64,000 bases of DNA, from NCBI GenBank assembly GCA_019636615.1, contig JAHBXF010000001.1, positions 1,054,001 through 1,118,000 of the forward strand, written 5' to 3'. The notes beneath the pieces are model-generated. The model worked only from the letters and a program-made list of their open reading frames with translations. It made no database searches and was not told the origin of the DNA. Both the position numbers and the translations under genes were made by a program. The stretch comes from Phycisphaeraceae bacterium. GTDB taxonomy: Bacteria > Planctomycetota > Phycisphaerae > Phycisphaerales > UBA1924. This document shows, piece after piece, positions 1-8,883 of this stretch. Each line of letters begins with the position of its first letter. The stretch's first letter is position 1.

Positions 1-429
1 CGCCGGCGCGCTCAGCGGCAGGCCGCGGTCTGCGGGGTTGACCAGCGCGGCCGGTGCCGTGGGCACGCCCAGCGCGGCGGCGATGAGTTTGGTGGCGAAC
101 TTGTCCATCGCCAGGCGTGCGGCGCCCGCGCCGCAGCCCACAAAAGGCCGGCCGTCGGCTTCGAGAAGGTCTTGCAGGGGTCCGCCCTCGCCCCAGCCGC
201 CGTGCAACACGGGAAAGACAACGCCGCCGGGGAGCGTGGCCAACTCGGGGCCCGTGAGCCGATTGATGACGCTGTTGTGCACGGCGTGCCCGCGCTGGGC
301 CAGGGCCTCTGCCACGGCTTTGGAACTTCGCAGGCTGACCTCGCGCTCGGCGTCTGGCCCGCCGCCGAGCACGAGGACCGGGGGGAGTGAGGCGGGGTGG
401 ATTGGGGCGGGTGGCGGCGTGGTCGTCAT
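1..429 (-). CDS. ddl: D-alanine--D-alanine ligase, N-terminal part (cut by window edge)
   Basis: Translating the minus strand from the ATG at 429 gives 143 open residues to the left edge, with no stop in the window. The N-terminal pattern is that of Ddl, the cytoplasmic ATP-grasp enzyme that joins two D-alanines for peptidoglycan precursors: a Gly-rich strand followed by DAEREVSLRSSKAVAEAL (about residues 26-43; E28 would be the catalytic Glu), then VFPVLHGGWGEGGPLQ, which matches the conserved LHG...GEDG..Q block, then a G-C-G...MDK segment that leads into the ATP-grasp domain. The ATP-grasp and C-terminal domains lie outside the window. Its presence fits the presence of peptidoglycan in Planctomycetes. 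The start is supported by the position of the first beta strand about 15 residues in. The ligase family call is firm; Ddl versus a Van-type ligase cannot be told from this piece. Confidence 0.88.
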   Translation of the reverse strand, partial: MTTTPPPAPIHPASLPPVLVLGGGPDAEREVSLRSSKAVAEALAQRGHAVHNSVINRLTGPELATLPGGVVFPVLHGGWGEGGPLQDLLEADGRPFVGCGAGAARLAMDKFATKLIAAALGVPTAPAALVNPADRGLPLSAPA

Positions 430-550
430 GGCGGCGGGGGGGTGGGCGCGGGAGCGTGCGTAGAGTGGTGCGGGGAAAGCCCCGGCGCGCGGTGCCCACA
501 GGGGGATACCGGCCGCGCTTCATATACGTCGGTATTCTGGAGCCACCAGC

Positions 551-886
551 ATGAAGACGCACCAAAACAGCCCGAGAAGGACGCCGACACTGGCCGCGCT
601 GGCCGCGGCGGGCATGCTCTGCATGTCGATCGCGGGGTGCGAAGACACGGTGAACGCGGAGTCGTACGCGGCGATTCAGCCGGGGATGTCGCTGCACGAG
701 GTTGAGAAGATCATGGGTGGCAAGGGAACGCAAGAAGAGGTGACGGGCGTGAGCATCTCGGCGGCGGGCATGGCGGGCTCGTCGCGGTCGACGCAGGCCG
801 TGTACGTCTGGAAGAGCAAGGGCAACATCATCTCGGTGACGGTGAATGATGGGAAGGTGCTGTCGGTGAGCAAGTCGGGGTTTTGA
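551..886 (+). CDS. Small lipoprotein, BamE/SmpA-like fold
   Basis: A 111-residue protein with a basic N-terminus, a hydrophobic stretch and a lipobox S-I-A-G-C with the lipidated Cys at residue 30. The mature part contains AIQPGMSLHEVEKIMG, the typical first helix of the SmpA/OmlA (BamE)-like and DUF3862 folds (G-M-[ST]-..EV...G), followed by a short beta region ending in VTVNDGKVLSVSKSGF. BamE in other bacteria is part of the outer-membrane barrel assembly complex, but many small lipoproteins share this fold without that role, so only the fold and membrane anchoring are supported. It stands alone between the divergent ddl gene and the convergent DUF4276 gene. Start chosen at the ATG that gives a clean lipoprotein signal. 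Confidence 0.75.
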   Translation: MKTHQNSPRRTPTLAALAAAGMLCMSIAGCEDTVNAESYAAIQPGMSLHEVEKIMGGKGTQEEVTGVSISAAGMAGSSRSTQAVYVWKSKGNIISVTVNDGKVLSVSKSGF

Positions 887-1022
887 GCGCGCGGCGGCGG
901 GGCCCTGTGTTCTTGACGGTGAGAGAATGATCTTGCACCCGGTCGAACTCGGGCGTGGCTCTCGTCGGCGCACCGGGTTGATCCTGGGTGCAACCGGGGG
1001 CACAGTGGCGCCCGCGGCGGGA

Positions 1023-1556
1023 TCACTGCGCCGGGAGGGCTTCGATGCGCCGAACAAGCCGCTCGAAAGACGGGGATCTGGCCCGGAGACGCCGGATATC
1101 GATCATGGCGGTGTATCGGGGCTGATCGATTGTTTCGCTGTAGCGGTTGTTGTTGTGATGACGAACCCGATCTTTGGGGTTCCCCGCTGCTTCACAATCC
1201 TGAAGATCGATTTCTGGGTGACCGCCGACAATCCACGACTCGAACTCTCGGACGACGATGGCGACGAAGCACTCGGCGCCGCCCGCCGAAGATCGCATGA
1301 CCTGAAGAAGGGGTGGGCCGTGGGTGGCCGGGCAATCGGTGTCGGCATCAAACATCAGCACAATCACGCCCGCATCCGGGCTCGGGATGTTCGTTCGGGC
1401 GATCGCCACGGCGCGGCTGAGGTGATCCTTGCTCAAGAGGCGGTTTTTGGGGAATCGCACCGGCTGCGCCACCCGAAGGGCGGGGTTGATGAGCCTGAGA
1501 AGAATGGGAAGGGCCGCGACATCGCCGTGGCCCTCGACGATGGGCGCGATGATCAT
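1023..1556 (-). CDS. DUF4276-type (TOPRIM-like) protein, partner of the ATPase
   Basis: A 177-residue protein that starts IIAPIVEGHGD, with E8 in the strand-turn position, followed by FDADTDCP at 69-76 (D70, D72, D74) and REFESWI around residue 105. This E...DxD(xD) arrangement is the signature of the DUF4276 family, which has a TOPRIM-like fold and is thought to be a nuclease or nucleotide-binding partner of ABC-type ATPases. Its ATG overlaps the stop of the upstream ATPase gene in an ATGA arrangement, so the two are almost certainly translationally coupled and act together. Predicted cytoplasmic: no signal or membrane segment. Nuclease activity is an inference; a phage-defence role is suggested only by similarity of architecture to OLD-family and PARIS-like ATPase/TOPRIM pairs. 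Confidence 0.75.
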   Translation of the reverse strand: MIIAPIVEGHGDVAALPILLRLINPALRVAQPVRFPKNRLLSKDHLSRAVAIARTNIPSPDAGVIVLMFDADTDCPATHGPPLLQVMRSSAGGAECFVAIVVREFESWIVGGHPEIDLQDCEAAGNPKDRVRHHNNNRYSETIDQPRYTAMIDIRRLRARSPSFERLVRRIEALPAQ

Positions 1557-2788
1557 CTGAACGCCTCGAAGAGCGTTCCGGCGGCCTCTTCCCGCGCGCG
1601 AAGCTCGGCTTCATCCGGCTGGAGTTGGTCGAGCCGGAGCAGTTCACCGGCCGTGCTGAGGTGCTTTGTCAGCAGGTCAGATTTTGCCTGCGACAAAACG
1701 CCGACGCGGGTGCGGCCTTCTTCAAGCACGACAGGCCGGATCATGTCAGGAGATACGGCGGAACTATCCAGAAGGTCGGGGCTGTGACAGGTGATGAGCA
1801 GTTGGGTAGACTCGCTGCCTTCGGCGAGCGCATCCATCAGCGCCCCGGCCGCCGCGGGATGGAGCGCTGTTTCGGGTTCTTCGATCCCGATGAGTGACGG
1901 GCCTCGCGTGCCCTCGGCGTTGAGAGAGACGAGCGAAACAAGAATACCCAGGGCGCGGATCGTGCCGTCCGAGAGCGCGATGGCGTCGAACGAGGCCGGG
2001 CGGCCTTCTTCGCCGCGCTCCTGTATGACTTCGAGTGTCTCGAGTGAGCCGGATTGTTTGTGCTCGATGTTCTTGAGGGGCACCCCGATCTCGCGGATGT
2101 ACTCGAGCACCCTCTCCAGTTTCTCCGGCGCGGTGCCGGCGAGGTGTTTGATGACGCTGGCCAGGTTCCCACCGTCGTGAGAAAGAAGGGGCCCGGGCTC
2201 GGGCTGCTGGGGGCGCTTCATCACTTCGGGGTTGAAGTTGTGGAAGACCATCCGTGTGAGGGTGTCGTAGACAGGCCGGAACTCGGGAAGGCCCGAGACT
2301 GCCACGAGATAGAGGCGGTCTTCGGCGAGCGCGGGGCGTGCGGAGGGGGGCGTCCAGCGCTGCACATCACGGTCTCTCACAAGGAACTCGTGGAGCACTC
2401 TGCCGGAGGCGTCGGTGATTCGGCACTCTTCCTGATCAACACGGAACTGGGGGCCCTTGACGGTCGTGATTCTGAATGCGTATTTGGCGGTGTTGCCGTC
2501 TGGGAGTCGCAACTGGATGCCGATCGCGGGGACGGTGGGCTTGCTTGGTGACTTACGCCTGACCTGCGTGATGCCGCCGCGCTTGCGCAGGGCATACTCA
2601 AGTGTGTTCCGCAGGGCATCGCTGACAAAGGCGAGTGCGTCGATGATGTTGCTTTTTCCGGCACCGTTGCGTCCGGCGAGGATGGTGAAAGGCCCAAGTT
2701 CGATGTCGCAGCGTTCGATGCTCTTGTATTGTCTGAGCGTGAGCCGCGCGATCGGGTGTGCTGCCGGGTTGGTTGGGGGGGTGGGCAT
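1553..2788 (-). CDS. ABC-type (AAA_21) ATPase, OLD/RecF-like
   Basis: The 411-residue product has an SMC/RecF/OLD-like ATPase arrangement: the strand-turn LTLRQYKSIE near residue 20, Walker A GRNGAGKS at 39-46, a lid insertion, an ABC-signature-like region ALSDGTIRALGIL, then Walker B with catalytic Glu in LIGIEEPETALHP and a switch His in LLITCHSPDLLDS. Proteins of this AAA_21 group dimerise on ATP and drive a neighbouring or fused nuclease. Here the partner is the DUF4276 gene, overlapped by 4 bases. I chose the ATG at 2788 because homologous folding starts just after it; an in-frame ATG at 2884 would add 32 residues of low-complexity sequence. No SD is clear for either start. Function is inferred: DNA or phage sensing is plausible but unproven. 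Confidence 0.82.
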   Translation of the reverse strand: MPTPPTNPAAHPIARLTLRQYKSIERCDIELGPFTILAGRNGAGKSNIIDALAFVSDALRNTLEYALRKRGGITQVRRKSPSKPTVPAIGIQLRLPDGNTAKYAFRITTVKGPQFRVDQEECRITDASGRVLHEFLVRDRDVQRWTPPSARPALAEDRLYLVAVSGLPEFRPVYDTLTRMVFHNFNPEVMKRPQQPEPGPLLSHDGGNLASVIKHLAGTAPEKLERVLEYIREIGVPLKNIEHKQSGSLETLEVIQERGEEGRPASFDAIALSDGTIRALGILVSLVSLNAEGTRGPSLIGIEEPETALHPAAAGALMDALAEGSESTQLLITCHSPDLLDSSAVSPDMIRPVVLEEGRTRVGVLSQAKSDLLTKHLSTAGELLRLDQLQPDEAELRAREEAAGTLFEAFR

Positions 2789-2985
2789 TCGGGTTAGGGC
2801 TTGTGTCGGGTTGCAGCCATGATAGTCGGGCATGCCCGCCGTGATGTCCTGATAAGCGGGGCGTGGGCCTGCCGGCGCCGTCATGAGCGACGGTGCTCGT
2901 GCGGAGCGCGCGCGGCGGCGGGGCCCGGGCGCAATGCCGGGAAGAGGCCGGGGGCGGGGCTGCTTTCGCGGGTGAGGCGTGCCGA

Positions 2986-5900
2986 TCAGCCGCCGCCGCC
3001 CTCCCAGATGGCGAAGAAGGCTTCGACATCCGCGCCGTCGATGCCGCCGTCGAGGTTGATGTCGGCGAAGATCGAGCCGTCTTCCCAGAAGAGGAAGAAG
3101 GCGTCGATATCCGCGCCGTCCACGCCGCCGTCGCCGTTGAAGTCGGCGATGTTGAAGATGAGTTCGGCGCGGTTGGAGAAGTATCGGATGGCGTAGGCGC
3201 CCACCGCGGTGCTGGGCAGGTCTGCCTCGGCGAAGTCGCCCGTGCGTGAATCGCCGCGCACCACGTCGAGGCCGAAGAGGATGTTGCCGAAGGCGGGGTC
3301 AAACCCGCCCACCGAACTCACGCGCAGGGTGCCGCCCAGGCTGATCGCGCCTGTGGCGACGATGTTGCCCATCTGCGACTCGGTCACCACGCCGCTTTCG
3401 AGCAGCCCCGCGGGGCCCTGTGTGTAGGCGCCGGCCAGCGTGAGGGTGTGAACGCCCAGGTTCACAACGCCGTTGTTCACCAGCAGCGCGGCGTTGAGCG
3501 TGGTGTCTTGTGTGAGGTGCAGCGTGCCCGCGCCCGTGGTGCGCACCGTGCCGCCCACGACATTGCCGTCGATCACCAGGCCGCCCGAGGCAGCCTCCAC
3601 CATGCCCACGCCGTTGTTGATGGTGAGGGATGAGGGGAGGGTGAGCGTGCCCGCGCCGGCTTTGCGTATGGTGCCCGTGTTGGCGAGTGTGTCTGCCGGG
3701 GGCGAGAGCAGGAAGGAAGCGTTGTCGGCGAAGATGAGCGTGCCGTTGTTGGTGCCCATGTTCTGCAAGGCGGGGAAGGAGGGTGCCGCGCCGGCGAAGG
3801 TGACGGTGGCGCCGTTGCCGATGACCGAGAGCGTGACGCCCGCGGGCATCTGCAAAGTTGCGCCAAGCCCGGCGTTGTCGTCCACGCGCCACGAGCCGCC
3901 GACGAGCGTGGTGCCCGAGACCTGCGGCACTTGCGCCGCGGCGCCGCCGAAGGCGAGGGTGCCGCCGGTGACGTTGACGAGCCCGTTGTTGTTGAAGGTG
4001 ATGGCCGCGCTGACGGTGCTTGTGCCGCCGGCGTGCTTGGCGAAGGTGCCGTTGTTCTGGAAGGTGCCGCCGACGGGGGCGACGTCGAGGTTGCGTCCCG
4101 CGGCGACTTCGAGCGTGCCGTTGTTGATGGTGAGGGTGCTGATGGAGGGGAAGGACGAGGCGGGGCCGGAGAGGAGGACGCGGGTGCCGGGGCCCAGCGT
4201 GCGGATGGTGGCGCTGGCGATGCTCAGCGTCGCGCCGTCGAGCACTTCCCACGCGCCGCCGGTGAGGGTGTTGACGGCCGCGGCGTAGTTGGTGGTGTTG
4301 TTGATGGTGAGCGTGCCCTCGCTCGCGTTGACGGCGCCGTTGTTGATCAAGGGAACGCCGATGGTGGTCAGCACGTTCTGGTTCTTGATGATCGTCCCCG
4401 AGTTGGTGACCAGGTTGGTGCCCGAGGACTGTGAGAACGCGTTGCCGATGGTGGACGCGTTGGTCTGCAGGGTGAGCGTGCCGTTGTTGGTGAACGAGGC
4501 GTTGCTCATCGATATGACGCGGCTGACTGTCGCCGAGCCGTTGTTCACCATCGCACGGGCCAGCGACACGGTGCTCGTTCCGACTGTCATCGCCGCCGTC
4601 TCTGAGAGCGTCGTCACACCAGCGCCGCTCATGGTGCCGCTGTTCCAGACAAGCGAGCCGGTGATGAGGAAGTTGCCGCTGCCCGTAAGCGTGCTTCCGA
4701 GAACAACGTTGGCCACAGCGAGGTCGGCGTTTTGTATGAGTGAGCCCGAGTTGATCGTGAGCGTGCCCACGGGCGTCCACGTGTTGTTGATGGTGACGTT
4801 GCCGCCGTTGAAGAGTACGTCGCCGGTAACGTTGAAGGTTCCCGCGGGGAAGACGTGGGTGCCGCCGTCGAAGTTGAGCGTGCCCGAGCCGGTGATGGTG
4901 GAGGCCGCGCCGTGCGTGCCGGTCGCGGCGAAGCGCAGCGTGGCGCCCTGGCTGATGGTCATCGTGGCGTTGTTGGTGGGGGCCGAGGAGAAGGAGAGGG
5001 TGCCTTGCTGCACGTTGACGGCGCCGTTGTTGATCAAGGGAACGCCGATGGTGGTCAGCACGTTCTGGTTCTTGATGATCGTCCCCGAGTTGGTGACCAG
5101 GTTGGTGCCCGAGGACTGTGAGAACGCGTTGCCGATGGTGGACGCGTTGGTCTGCAGGGTGAGCGTGCCGTTGTTGGTGAACGAGGCGTTGCTCATCGAT
5201 ATGACGCGGCTGACTGTCGCCGAGCCGTTGTTCACCATCGCACGGGCCAGCGACACGGTGCTCGTTCCGACTGTCATCGCCGCCGTCTCTGAGAGCGTCG
5301 TCACACCAGCGCCGCTCATGGTGCCGCTGTTCCAGACAAGCGAGCCGGTGATGAGGAAGTTGCCGCTGCCCGTAAGCGTGCTTCCGAGAACAACGTTGGC
5401 CACAGCGAGGTCGGCGTTTTGTATGAGTGAGCCCGAGTTGATCGTGAGCGTGCCCACGGGCGTCCACGTGTTGTTGATGGTGACGTTGCCGCCGTTGAAG
5501 AGTACGTCGCCGGTAACGTTGAAGGTTCCCGCGGGGAAGACGTGGGTGCCGCCGTCGAAGTTGAGCGTGCCCGAGCCGGTGATGGTGGAGGCCGCGCCGT
5601 GCGTGCCGGTCGCGGCGAAGCGCAGCGTGGCGCCCTGGCTGATGGTCATCGTGGCGTTGTTGGTGGGGGCCGAGGAGAAGGAGAGGGTGCCTTGCTGCAC
5701 GTTGACGGCGCCGTTGTTGATCAAGGGAACGCCGATGGTGGTCAGCACGTTCTGGTTCTTGATGATCGTCCCCGAGTTGGTGACCAGGTTGGTGCCCGAG
5801 GACTGTGAGAACGCGTTGCCGATGGTGGACGCGTTGGTCTGCAGGGTGAGCGTGCCGTTGTTGGTGAACGAGGCGTTGCTCATCGATATGACGCGGCTGA

Positions 5901-7191
5901 CTGTCGCCGAGCCGTTGTTCACCATCGCACGGGCCAGCGACACGGTGCTCGTTCCGACTGTCATCGCCGCCGTCTCTGAGAGCGTCGTCACACCAGCGCC
6001 GCTCATGGTGCCGCTGTTCCAGACAAGCGAGCCGGTGATGAGGAAGTTGCCGCTGCCCGTAAGCGTGCTTCCGAGAACAACGTTGGCCACAGCGAGGTCG
6101 GCGTTTTGTATGAGTGAGCCCGAGTTGATCGTGAGCGTGCCCACGGGCGTCCACGTGTTGTTGATGGTGACGTTGCCGCCGTTGAAGAGTACGTCGCCGG
6201 TAACGTTGAAGGTTCCCGCGGGGAAGACGTGGGTGCCGCCGTCGAAGTTGAGCGTGCCCGAGCCGGTGATGGTGGAGGCCGCGCCGTGCGTGCCGGTCGC
6301 GGCGAAGCGCAGCGTGGCGCCCTGGCTGATGGTCATCGTGGCGTTGTTGGTGGGGGCCGAGGAGAAGGAGAGGGTGCCTTGCTGCACGTTGACGGCGCCG
6401 TTGTTGATCAAGGGAACGCCGATCGTGGTCAGCACGTTCTGGTTCTTGATGATCGTCCCCGAGTTGGTGACCAGGTTGGTGCCCGAGGACTGTGAGAACG
6501 CGTTGCCGATGGTGGACGCGTTGGTCTGCAGGGTGAGCGTGCCGTTATTGGTGAACGAGGCGTTGCTCATCGATATGACGCGGCTGACTGTCGCCGAGCC
6601 GTTGTTCACCATCGCACGGGCCAGCGAGACGGTGCTCGTTCCCATTGTCATCGCCGCCGTCTCTGAGAGCGTTGTCACCCCCGCCCCGCTCATGGTGCCG
6701 CTGTTCCAATTCAGCACATCATGGAAGATGAAGTCGCCGTTGCCGGTGAGCGTGCCGCTCGAGATCGTGACGGCTGCCTCGAAGGTCGCCAACGTGCCCA
6801 CGGCGAGTGTTCCGCCCGAGAACGTCACGCCCGCCTCGAAGGTCGCCTGCGTGCCCACGGTGAGCGTGCCGCCCGAGATCGTCAGTGCCTCCTGTGACGA
6901 GAGTGAGTTCACTGCACGGCTGCCGCTGGCGGCGGTGAAGAGGATCGTCGGCGTGCCGGGCACGTCGATGGTCACATCATCGCTGGCGGTAGGAACAACC
7001 GCGACGCTCTGGTCAACATTGAACCAGTTGCCGGGCGTGTGCCAGAGGTTGTCGCCCGCCGCGCCGGTCCAGACGACGGCGTCGAGCAACTGGCGGGACT
7101 CGAGTTCAGACATCGCGGCCGCGCCGTGGGTGCGCATGGCCGAAGGGCGCGACGTGAGCAGTACGCGACGGAGCAGCGTTGTGATATCCAT
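2986..7191 (-). CDS. Giant surface protein with tandem repeats and C-terminal GC-type dockerin
   Basis: A 1401-residue secreted protein. Near the N-terminus it has M-S-E-L-E-S-R-Q-L-L-D-A, resembling the LE.R.LL motif that begins many planctomycete extracellular proteins, then a W-x-N-x-G-(N)-W-type segment (about residues 45-60) common to autotransporter-like beta-helix proteins. The body is rich in Asn, Gly, Thr and Ser, with strands such as TLTINSGSLIQ, as in right-handed beta-helix passengers. The C-terminal 55 residues hold two EF-hand-like loops, DFNGDGGVDGADIDAFF and DINLDGGIDGADVEAFF, forming the GC-type dockerin that anchors Phycisphaerae surface proteins. The ATG at 7191 is chosen because it follows a GAGAGAGAG Shine-Dalgarno stretch. 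The gene carries three perfect 687-bp repeats (separate entry). Substrate or partner is unknown; adhesion or a surface-layer role is inference. Confidence 0.85.
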   Translation of the reverse strand: MDITTLLRRVLLTSRPSAMRTHGAAAMSELESRQLLDAVVWTGAAGDNLWHTPGNWFNVDQSVAVVPTASDDVTIDVPGTPTILFTAASGSRAVNSLSSQEALTISGGTLTVGTQATFEAGVTFSGGTLAVGTLATFEAAVTISSGTLTGNGDFIFHDVLNWNSGTMSGAGVTTLSETAAMTMGTSTVSLARAMVNNGSATVSRVISMSNASFTNNGTLTLQTNASTIGNAFSQSSGTNLVTNSGTIIKNQNVLTTIGVPLINNGAVNVQQGTLSFSSAPTNNATMTISQGATLRFAATGTHGAASTITGSGTLNFDGGTHVFPAGTFNVTGDVLFNGGNVTINNTWTPVGTLTINSGSLIQNADLAVANVVLGSTLTGSGNFLITGSLVWNSGTMSGAGVTTLSETAAMTVGTSTVSLARAMVNNGSATVSRVISMSNASFTNNGTLTLQTNASTIGNAFSQSSGTNLVTNSGTIIKNQNVLTTIGVPLINNGAVNVQQGTLSFSSAPTNNATMTISQGATLRFAATGTHGAASTITGSGTLNFDGGTHVFPAGTFNVTGDVLFNGGNVTINNTWTPVGTLTINSGSLIQNADLAVANVVLGSTLTGSGNFLITGSLVWNSGTMSGAGVTTLSETAAMTVGTSTVSLARAMVNNGSATVSRVISMSNASFTNNGTLTLQTNASTIGNAFSQSSGTNLVTNSGTIIKNQNVLTTIGVPLINNGAVNVQQGTLSFSSAPTNNATMTISQGATLRFAATGTHGAASTITGSGTLNFDGGTHVFPAGTFNVTGDVLFNGGNVTINNTWTPVGTLTINSGSLIQNADLAVANVVLGSTLTGSGNFLITGSLVWNSGTMSGAGVTTLSETAAMTVGTSTVSLARAMVNNGSATVSRVISMSNASFTNNGTLTLQTNASTIGNAFSQSSGTNLVTNSGTIIKNQNVLTTIGVPLINNGAVNASEGTLTINNTTNYAAAVNTLTGGAWEVLDGATLSIASATIRTLGPGTRVLLSGPASSFPSISTLTINNGTLEVAAGRNLDVAPVGGTFQNNGTFAKHAGGTSTVSAAITFNNNGLVNVTGGTLAFGGAAAQVPQVSGTTLVGGSWRVDDNAGLGATLQMPAGVTLSVIGNGATVTFAGAAPSFPALQNMGTNNGTLIFADNASFLLSPPADTLANTGTIRKAGAGTLTLPSSLTINNGVGMVEAASGGLVIDGNVVGGTVRTTGAGTLHLTQDTTLNAALLVNNGVVNLGVHTLTLAGAYTQGPAGLLESGVVTESQMGNIVATGAISLGGTLRVSSVGGFDPAFGNILFGLDVVRGDSRTGDFAEADLPSTAVGAYAIRYFSNRAELIFNIADFNGDGGVDGADIDAFFLFWEDGSIFADINLDGGIDGADVEAFFAIWEGGGG
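4327..6709 (-). repeat. Perfect 687-bp coding tandem repeat, three copies plus a partial fourth
   Basis: Copies begin at 4327, 5014 and 5701, each 687 bp (229 codons), and a partial copy at 6388-6709. The first three appear identical base for base where compared; the partial copy has a handful of substitutions (for example near 6424, 6546 and 6628). Identity at silent positions means the copies arose recently by unequal recombination or slippage, or are kept alike by gene conversion. The unit is a multiple of three, so copy number can change without breaking the frame. The encoded unit is a stretch of beta-helix-like sequence. Confidence 0.95.
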
Positions 7192-7649
7192 GTTGTTCTC
7201 TCTCTCTCTCAAGCATCCTCACGCCGCCTTCTGGGCACAACCCGACTGCGGCGCGAGAAGATACCTCTCTGTCCGGAATCATATGCGCTGCGCGTGCAAG
7301 CCCTGTTGCGCCGCCGAGAGCGCCGCATGATCAGACGCGCCGCGCGGCACAAGGGTGGTGGGCGCGGCGGCGCGGCCCGCCCCGGTGTTTTGCCTTGGTG
7401 TCGTGCCCGCGTGTCGTGCCCGGGGTGTTCTGCGCTGGCGGCAACACCCGTCGCGGCGTGGGTTTCTGCTCGCGCGGCGTGTCGCAGGTTCTGAGGATGC
7501 CGATGCCACGATGTGCGCCGCCCGCGCATGAAAAAAGGCCGACCGAGGGGGGCGGCCGGGTGTGTTGGTGTTGCTGCAGACGGGGCAACGCGTGGTGCGA
7601 GCAGGGCCGCATGCGGCAAGGGTGGCCGCGCGGCGCCCTTCGTTTGATA
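7192..7649. other. Intergenic region, 458 bp
   Basis: The stretch lies between the giant surface gene (leftward) and the PEP-CTERM-like gene (leftward). It holds a terminator-like hairpin at 7531-7559 and must hold the promoter for the surface gene. The SD for that gene is the GA-repeat just right of 7191. No convincing ORF or RNA gene is seen. Confidence 0.6.
7531..7559 (-). terminator. Rho-independent terminator of the PEP-CTERM-like gene
   Basis: Read on the minus strand, a GGCCG...CGGCC hairpin with a C-rich loop is followed directly by six T residues. It sits about 90-120 bases past the stop of the leftward gene at 7650-8576. Confidence 0.65.
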
Positions 7650-8576
7650 TCAGCGGCGTCGGCGCAGGCCCGCGAGGCCGGCGAGCGCGAAGGCCGCAGC
7701 GACGCCTGGCGCGGGGATGTTGGGCGTGAATGCGCCGCCTGAAGAAGGGTTGGGCGCAATGGGCGTGCCGGCGGGGGCGGGGTAGGGAGATGCGATGCCC
7801 GTGAAGGTGCCGGCGTGATAGTCGTAGACCCAGTGCAGGCCGTCGTTGGCGCTGGCGTTGTCGGTCACCAGGAGGAGCATTCCGTTGCCGGCGCCCAGGC
7901 CGTCGACATCAACAATGTTGGCGGGCAGTTGCGCCACGGGCGTGAACCCGGCGCCGATGTTGGTTGGGCTGAGGCTGTAGATCCAGCGTCCGCCCGTCGC
8001 GGTTTCATCGACGAGAAAGAGAAGGTCAAGGCTCGCGTCGTAGTCGATCGCGGCGATGGAGTAGGCGCTGGCGCCGCCGGGCTGCGTGGCGTAATCAAGA
8101 ACTGTTGTCAGCGTGCCTGTCGTGAGGTCAACGGTAAAGAGGCCTTCGGCCTCGTTGGCGCTGGCGAGGGTGCGGGTGGCGTACATGACGCCGCGGAGCG
8201 TGTCGTAGGCCAGGCCGTCAACGGCGACCTGCTGCCCTGCGGAGCCTTTGGTCTCGACGAGTTTGACGGGCGAGAAGAGGTTGTCGTAACTGAACTCGTA
8301 GATGTCGTCTTTGGGGCCGTTGCGGACCGAGGCGAAGAAGCGGCGGTTGGCGTCGTCGCCGGCCAGGCCGCCGAAGCCGGGGGCGGTGGCCGGGATGCCA
8401 AGGTCGGTCTGGATGTCGAAGAGGAAGGTGGAGGAACCGGCCGCGGCGTCTACGAAGTAGGCGTTGGGCTGGTTGGTGCTGAAGACCGGTTTGGTGATGC
8501 CCGTGATGAACTGGGCGTTGGCGCCGGCGGCGCACAGGGCGAGACCGGCGAGCGCGGCCAAAGTACGGATCTGCAT
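7650..8576 (-). CDS. Secreted PEP-CTERM-like protein, probable beta-propeller
   Basis: A 308-residue protein with a clear signal peptide, MQIRTLAALAGLALCAAGANA, cut before QFITG. The body has repeated aromatic-Asp strands (for example DDIYEFSYDN, GRWIYSLSPTNIG, GLHWVYDYHAGTFTG) suggestive of a propeller-like extracellular domain. The C-terminus, N-I-P-A-P-G-V-A-A-A-F-A-L-A-G-L-A-G-L-R-R-R-R, is the short proline-glycine, hydrophobic, Arg-rich tail recognised as a PEP-CTERM-like sorting signal in Phycisphaerales. The start at 8576 is supported by an AGGAGA Shine-Dalgarno 8 bases upstream and by the signal peptide; longer in-frame extensions are not protein-like. It is monocistronic, with its own terminator. 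The biochemical role cannot be told. Confidence 0.82.
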   Translation of the reverse strand: MQIRTLAALAGLALCAAGANAQFITGITKPVFSTNQPNAYFVDAAAGSSTFLFDIQTDLGIPATAPGFGGLAGDDANRRFFASVRNGPKDDIYEFSYDNLFSPVKLVETKGSAGQQVAVDGLAYDTLRGVMYATRTLASANEAEGLFTVDLTTGTLTTVLDYATQPGGASAYSIAAIDYDASLDLLFLVDETATGGRWIYSLSPTNIGAGFTPVAQLPANIVDVDGLGAGNGMLLLVTDNASANDGLHWVYDYHAGTFTGIASPYPAPAGTPIAPNPSSGGAFTPNIPAPGVAAAFALAGLAGLRRRR

Positions 8577-8883
8577 GTCTTGTCTCCTTGCAAAGAGTGT
8601 GAGCCGGCGCGTGCACCGCGGGCATGGCTCCGCCCCACGGGGGGCGGGCGCTGCGTACGAACACACCGAGAACCGGCAGAAGCAGAAACTCTCTCGCCCC
8701 CGGCCGCGGCGGTGCGGCGGGGACCTTCTCTGCCGGAGCATACCGGCATCGGGCGCGGGTGTTCAAGCGGCATTGGCCCAGAACTGGACCGATTGCCGCG
8801 CACGGGTGCTAGGAAAGCCCGGGCTCGCTGGAGTTTGTTCGGGGCCTTGTTGTGGGAGACGTGTGGGAGTGGTGGTTGTGCAA
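8577..8883. other. Intergenic region, 307 bp
   Basis: Lies upstream of the PEP-CTERM-like gene and downstream of the zinc-ribbon gene (both leftward). It carries the AGGAGA ribosome site just right of 8576. I see no promoter strong enough to name and no gene. Confidence 0.5.

Noticed and set aside
4289-7330. A 1013-codon open frame on the plus strand opposite the giant surface gene
   Set aside because: It mirrors the real repeat-containing gene, has no signal peptide or domain, and lacks a ribosome site; it is open because of high GC and the 687-bp repeat.
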